Source: Candidatus Helarchaeota archaeon (lineage in GTDB: Archaea; Asgardarchaeota; Lokiarchaeia; Helarchaeales; HEL-GB-A). Taken from it: DNA of 7,057 nucleotides. Of this stretch, positions 5,624-7,057 are shown in pieces; the first letter of the stretch is position 1, and each line of letters opens with the position of its first letter. Location of the stretch: contig JABXJT010000145.1 in the NCBI GenBank assembly GCA_013375455.1, forward strand, positions 1-7,057, in the 5' to 3' direction. Position numbers and translations under genes: made by a program. The notes under the pieces were generated by a model, which saw nothing but the letters and a program-made list of their open reading frames with translations, was not told where the DNA came from and did not search any database.

Positions 5624-7057
5624 ATGAGTAAAATTCAAAACATAAAATTCATCTTGCCTGATGAAAATCGATTCTGTGCTAATTTTTCCACGTTTGAAAC
5701 AAAAGGACTGAGACTTTCACATTTAGGACTGCTGATCATTGGTGAGATGTTAAGAAGAGAGAAAGGCTGCTCTGTCGAAGTGTTTGATGAAAAGATCAAA
5801 CCAGTTTCAATGTCAGATCTTGAGGGCGCGGATGTAGTAGGGATCTCCATTCAAACCATCGCTGCAATAAGAGGTTATCAGTTAGCCGAGCAAATAAAAG
5901 AGCAATTTAAAATCCCAGTGGTGTTAGGCGGAGTTCACGCCACGTTAAATACCAATGAAGCACTTGAACACGCTGATTATGTGGTGCGAAATGAAGGCGA
6001 ATACACCTTTTTAGAATTGTTGGAAGCACTAGAAAATAATATTTCCCCGGATGACATCGCTGGCTTGTCTTTCAAACTAGGTGAAGACGTGTATCACAAC
6101 CCTACCAGGCCCTTTATTGACGATCTTGATTCATTACCATTTCCAAATTGGAAGCTCATAAACGGAATGTACAAGACAAAAGAGACAGCGATTAATGTCT
6201 TTGTCTATCCCATGCAAGTAACACGAGGCTGCCCATTTAATTGCACCTTCTGTAGCGTCACTCCAACCTTTGGAAAAAAATTTAGATACAGATCTATTGA
6301 AAACGTGATGGAGGAAATAAAAACTCACTGGAAAATAGCTCAAAACCTGATCTTCTTTTATGATGATAATATCGTCGCAAATAAAAGATACTTTAAAAAT
6401 TTGCTATCTGCTCTGATAGATAACAATTTGGTACCGAGCGCTTGGCACTCGCAGATGAGAGCCGACGTGGCGGAGGATGATGAATTAATAGACTTGATGA
6501 TGCGGACTAATTGTGCCGCTGGCACGTTCGGATTCGAATCAATAAATCCCGCCTCTCTCAAAGAAATGAAAAAAGGACAAACCGTCGATTTGATAGAGTA
6601 TTGTATTGATACGATGCATGATCACAATATGTTTGTTAATGGATTCTTCGTATTTGGATTTGAGAATGATACCAGTGCAACCATTCAAGAGTCGATCAAA
6701 TTTGCCAGGGAGAAAAAAATCGATCTTATTGGATTCATGCCGCTTACCCCCTTTCCTGGCACGCCACACTTTGAGGCAATACAAGACAAAATAATTAGTA
6801 AGTACTGGGAGTTGTATGATGTTCAACACGTTGTTTATTATCCAGAACAAATGACCCCGTTTGAACTTTATAAGGAGTCACTTGATGGATACAAGAAGTT
6901 CTATGATCCGAAAGACAAAGAATATTTTCACATAAAAAAAACCAAACTGAAAGATCTAAAATATTTATCGCAACGTACCATCTTTGAAAATATCGTACGA
7001 CGGTGGGCTAAACGCTCACTTCAATTATATGAACTAGAATTAATGGCAAATGAAAAC
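5624..7057 (+). CDS. B12-binding radical SAM protein (3' end outside window)
   Basis: The frame runs 478 codons from ATG to the window end with no stop. Residues 28-137 form a cobalamin-binding Rossmann domain: the LSHLGLLIIGEML helix, VEVFDE, DVVGIS (70-75), VVLGGVHAT (99-107) and the NEGE (123-126) turn. It lacks the DxHxxG lower-ligand motif, as is normal for B12 radical SAM proteins. The radical SAM core begins with TRGCPFNCTFCSV (C203, C207, C210), followed by FYDDNIV (245-251) on the second strand, FGFES (302-306) and PLTPFPGT (373-380). The tail after residue 430 is rich in Lys and Arg and is probably near the true C-terminus. This architecture is shared by methylases (hopanoid HpnP, BchQ-type) and by GDGT ring synthases (GrsA/GrsB), which act on unactivated carbons of lipids. 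With tes in the same region, a lipid-modifying role such as ring formation, methylation or cross-linking is plausible but not shown; family phylogeny would decide. It may instead belong to an unrelated operon to the right. Confidence 0.88.
   Translation, partial: MSKIQNIKFILPDENRFCANFSTFETKGLRLSHLGLLIIGEMLRREKGCSVEVFDEKIKPVSMSDLEGADVVGISIQTIAAIRGYQLAEQIKEQFKIPVVLGGVHATLNTNEALEHADYVVRNEGEYTFLELLEALENNISPDDIAGLSFKLGEDVYHNPTRPFIDDLDSLPFPNWKLINGMYKTKETAINVFVYPMQVTRGCPFNCTFCSVTPTFGKKFRYRSIENVMEEIKTHWKIAQNLIFFYDDNIVANKRYFKNLLSALIDNNLVPSAWHSQMRADVAEDDELIDLMMRTNCAAGTFGFESINPASLKEMKKGQTVDLIEYCIDTMHDHNMFVNGFFVFGFENDTSATIQESIKFAREKKIDLIGFMPLTPFPGTPHFEAIQDKIISKYWELYDVQHVVYYPEQMTPFELYKESLDGYKKFYDPKDKEYFHIKKTKLKDLKYLSQRTIFENIVRRWAKRSLQLYELELMANEN

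Noticed and set aside
5601..5627. An 8-codon leader (ATG 5601 to TGA 5627) overlapping the B12 gene start as ATGA
   Set aside because: It has no ribosome binding site and is too short to separate from chance; the overlap is noted only as possible translational coupling.
5635..6850. Minus-strand open frames opposite the B12 radical SAM gene
   Set aside because: The plus frame is open for 478 codons with clear B12 and radical SAM motifs; the minus frames are shadows.

Overview
The window holds six protein-coding genes. Two of them are cut by the window edges. Together they look like a locus for building or finishing membrane lipids in an archaeon. The main clue is a nearly canonical tetraether lipid synthase (Tes; a multi-cluster radical SAM enzyme), followed by a flavoprotein of the geranylgeranyl-reductase fold. 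AT-rich intergenic DNA, TTG starts, T-rich tracts right after stop codons and TATA-like boxes fit an archaeon, possibly an Asgard-type or other uncultured lineage. Tes homologues also occur in some bacteria, and nothing here fixes the phylum.

Layout. 1-243: the 3' end of a thiolase-superfamily gene (+), in which the usual active-site His of the GHP motif is missing. 244-528: a long AT-rich gap with a T-rich terminator, a tandem 10-bp repeat, a small hairpin and the likely tes promoter. 529-2187: Tes (+). 2246-3229: a short FAD-dependent GGR-like reductase (+, TTG start). 3264-4550: a tandem, SagB-like nitroreductase (+, TTG start with a clear ribosome binding site). 4565-5455: a membrane-anchored, cysteine-rich iron-sulfur protein on the minus strand, convergent with the nitroreductase and only 14 bases from it. 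5456-5623: a divergent promoter region with a perfect CCAAT-AA-ATTGG palindrome. 5624-7057: a B12-binding radical SAM protein (+), which runs off the window without a stop.

How the genes may work together (inference). Tes joins two archaeol-type lipids tail to tail by C-C bond formation between their terminal methyl carbons. A GGR-fold flavoprotein would reduce double bonds in the isoprenoid chains. A second flavoprotein (nitroreductase fold) could do a further two-electron step. The iron-sulfur protein could carry low-potential electrons at the membrane to the flavoprotein or the radical SAM clusters. The B12 radical SAM protein could alter the hydrocarbon chain, as the GDGT ring synthases and hopanoid methylases of the same broad superfamily do. 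From memory, Methanosarcina acetivorans also encodes a GGR, a ferredoxin and Tes side by side (MA1484-MA1486), which supports the reading. The nitroreductase and the unusual membrane iron-sulfur protein are the parts I do not recognise from described tetraether pathways.
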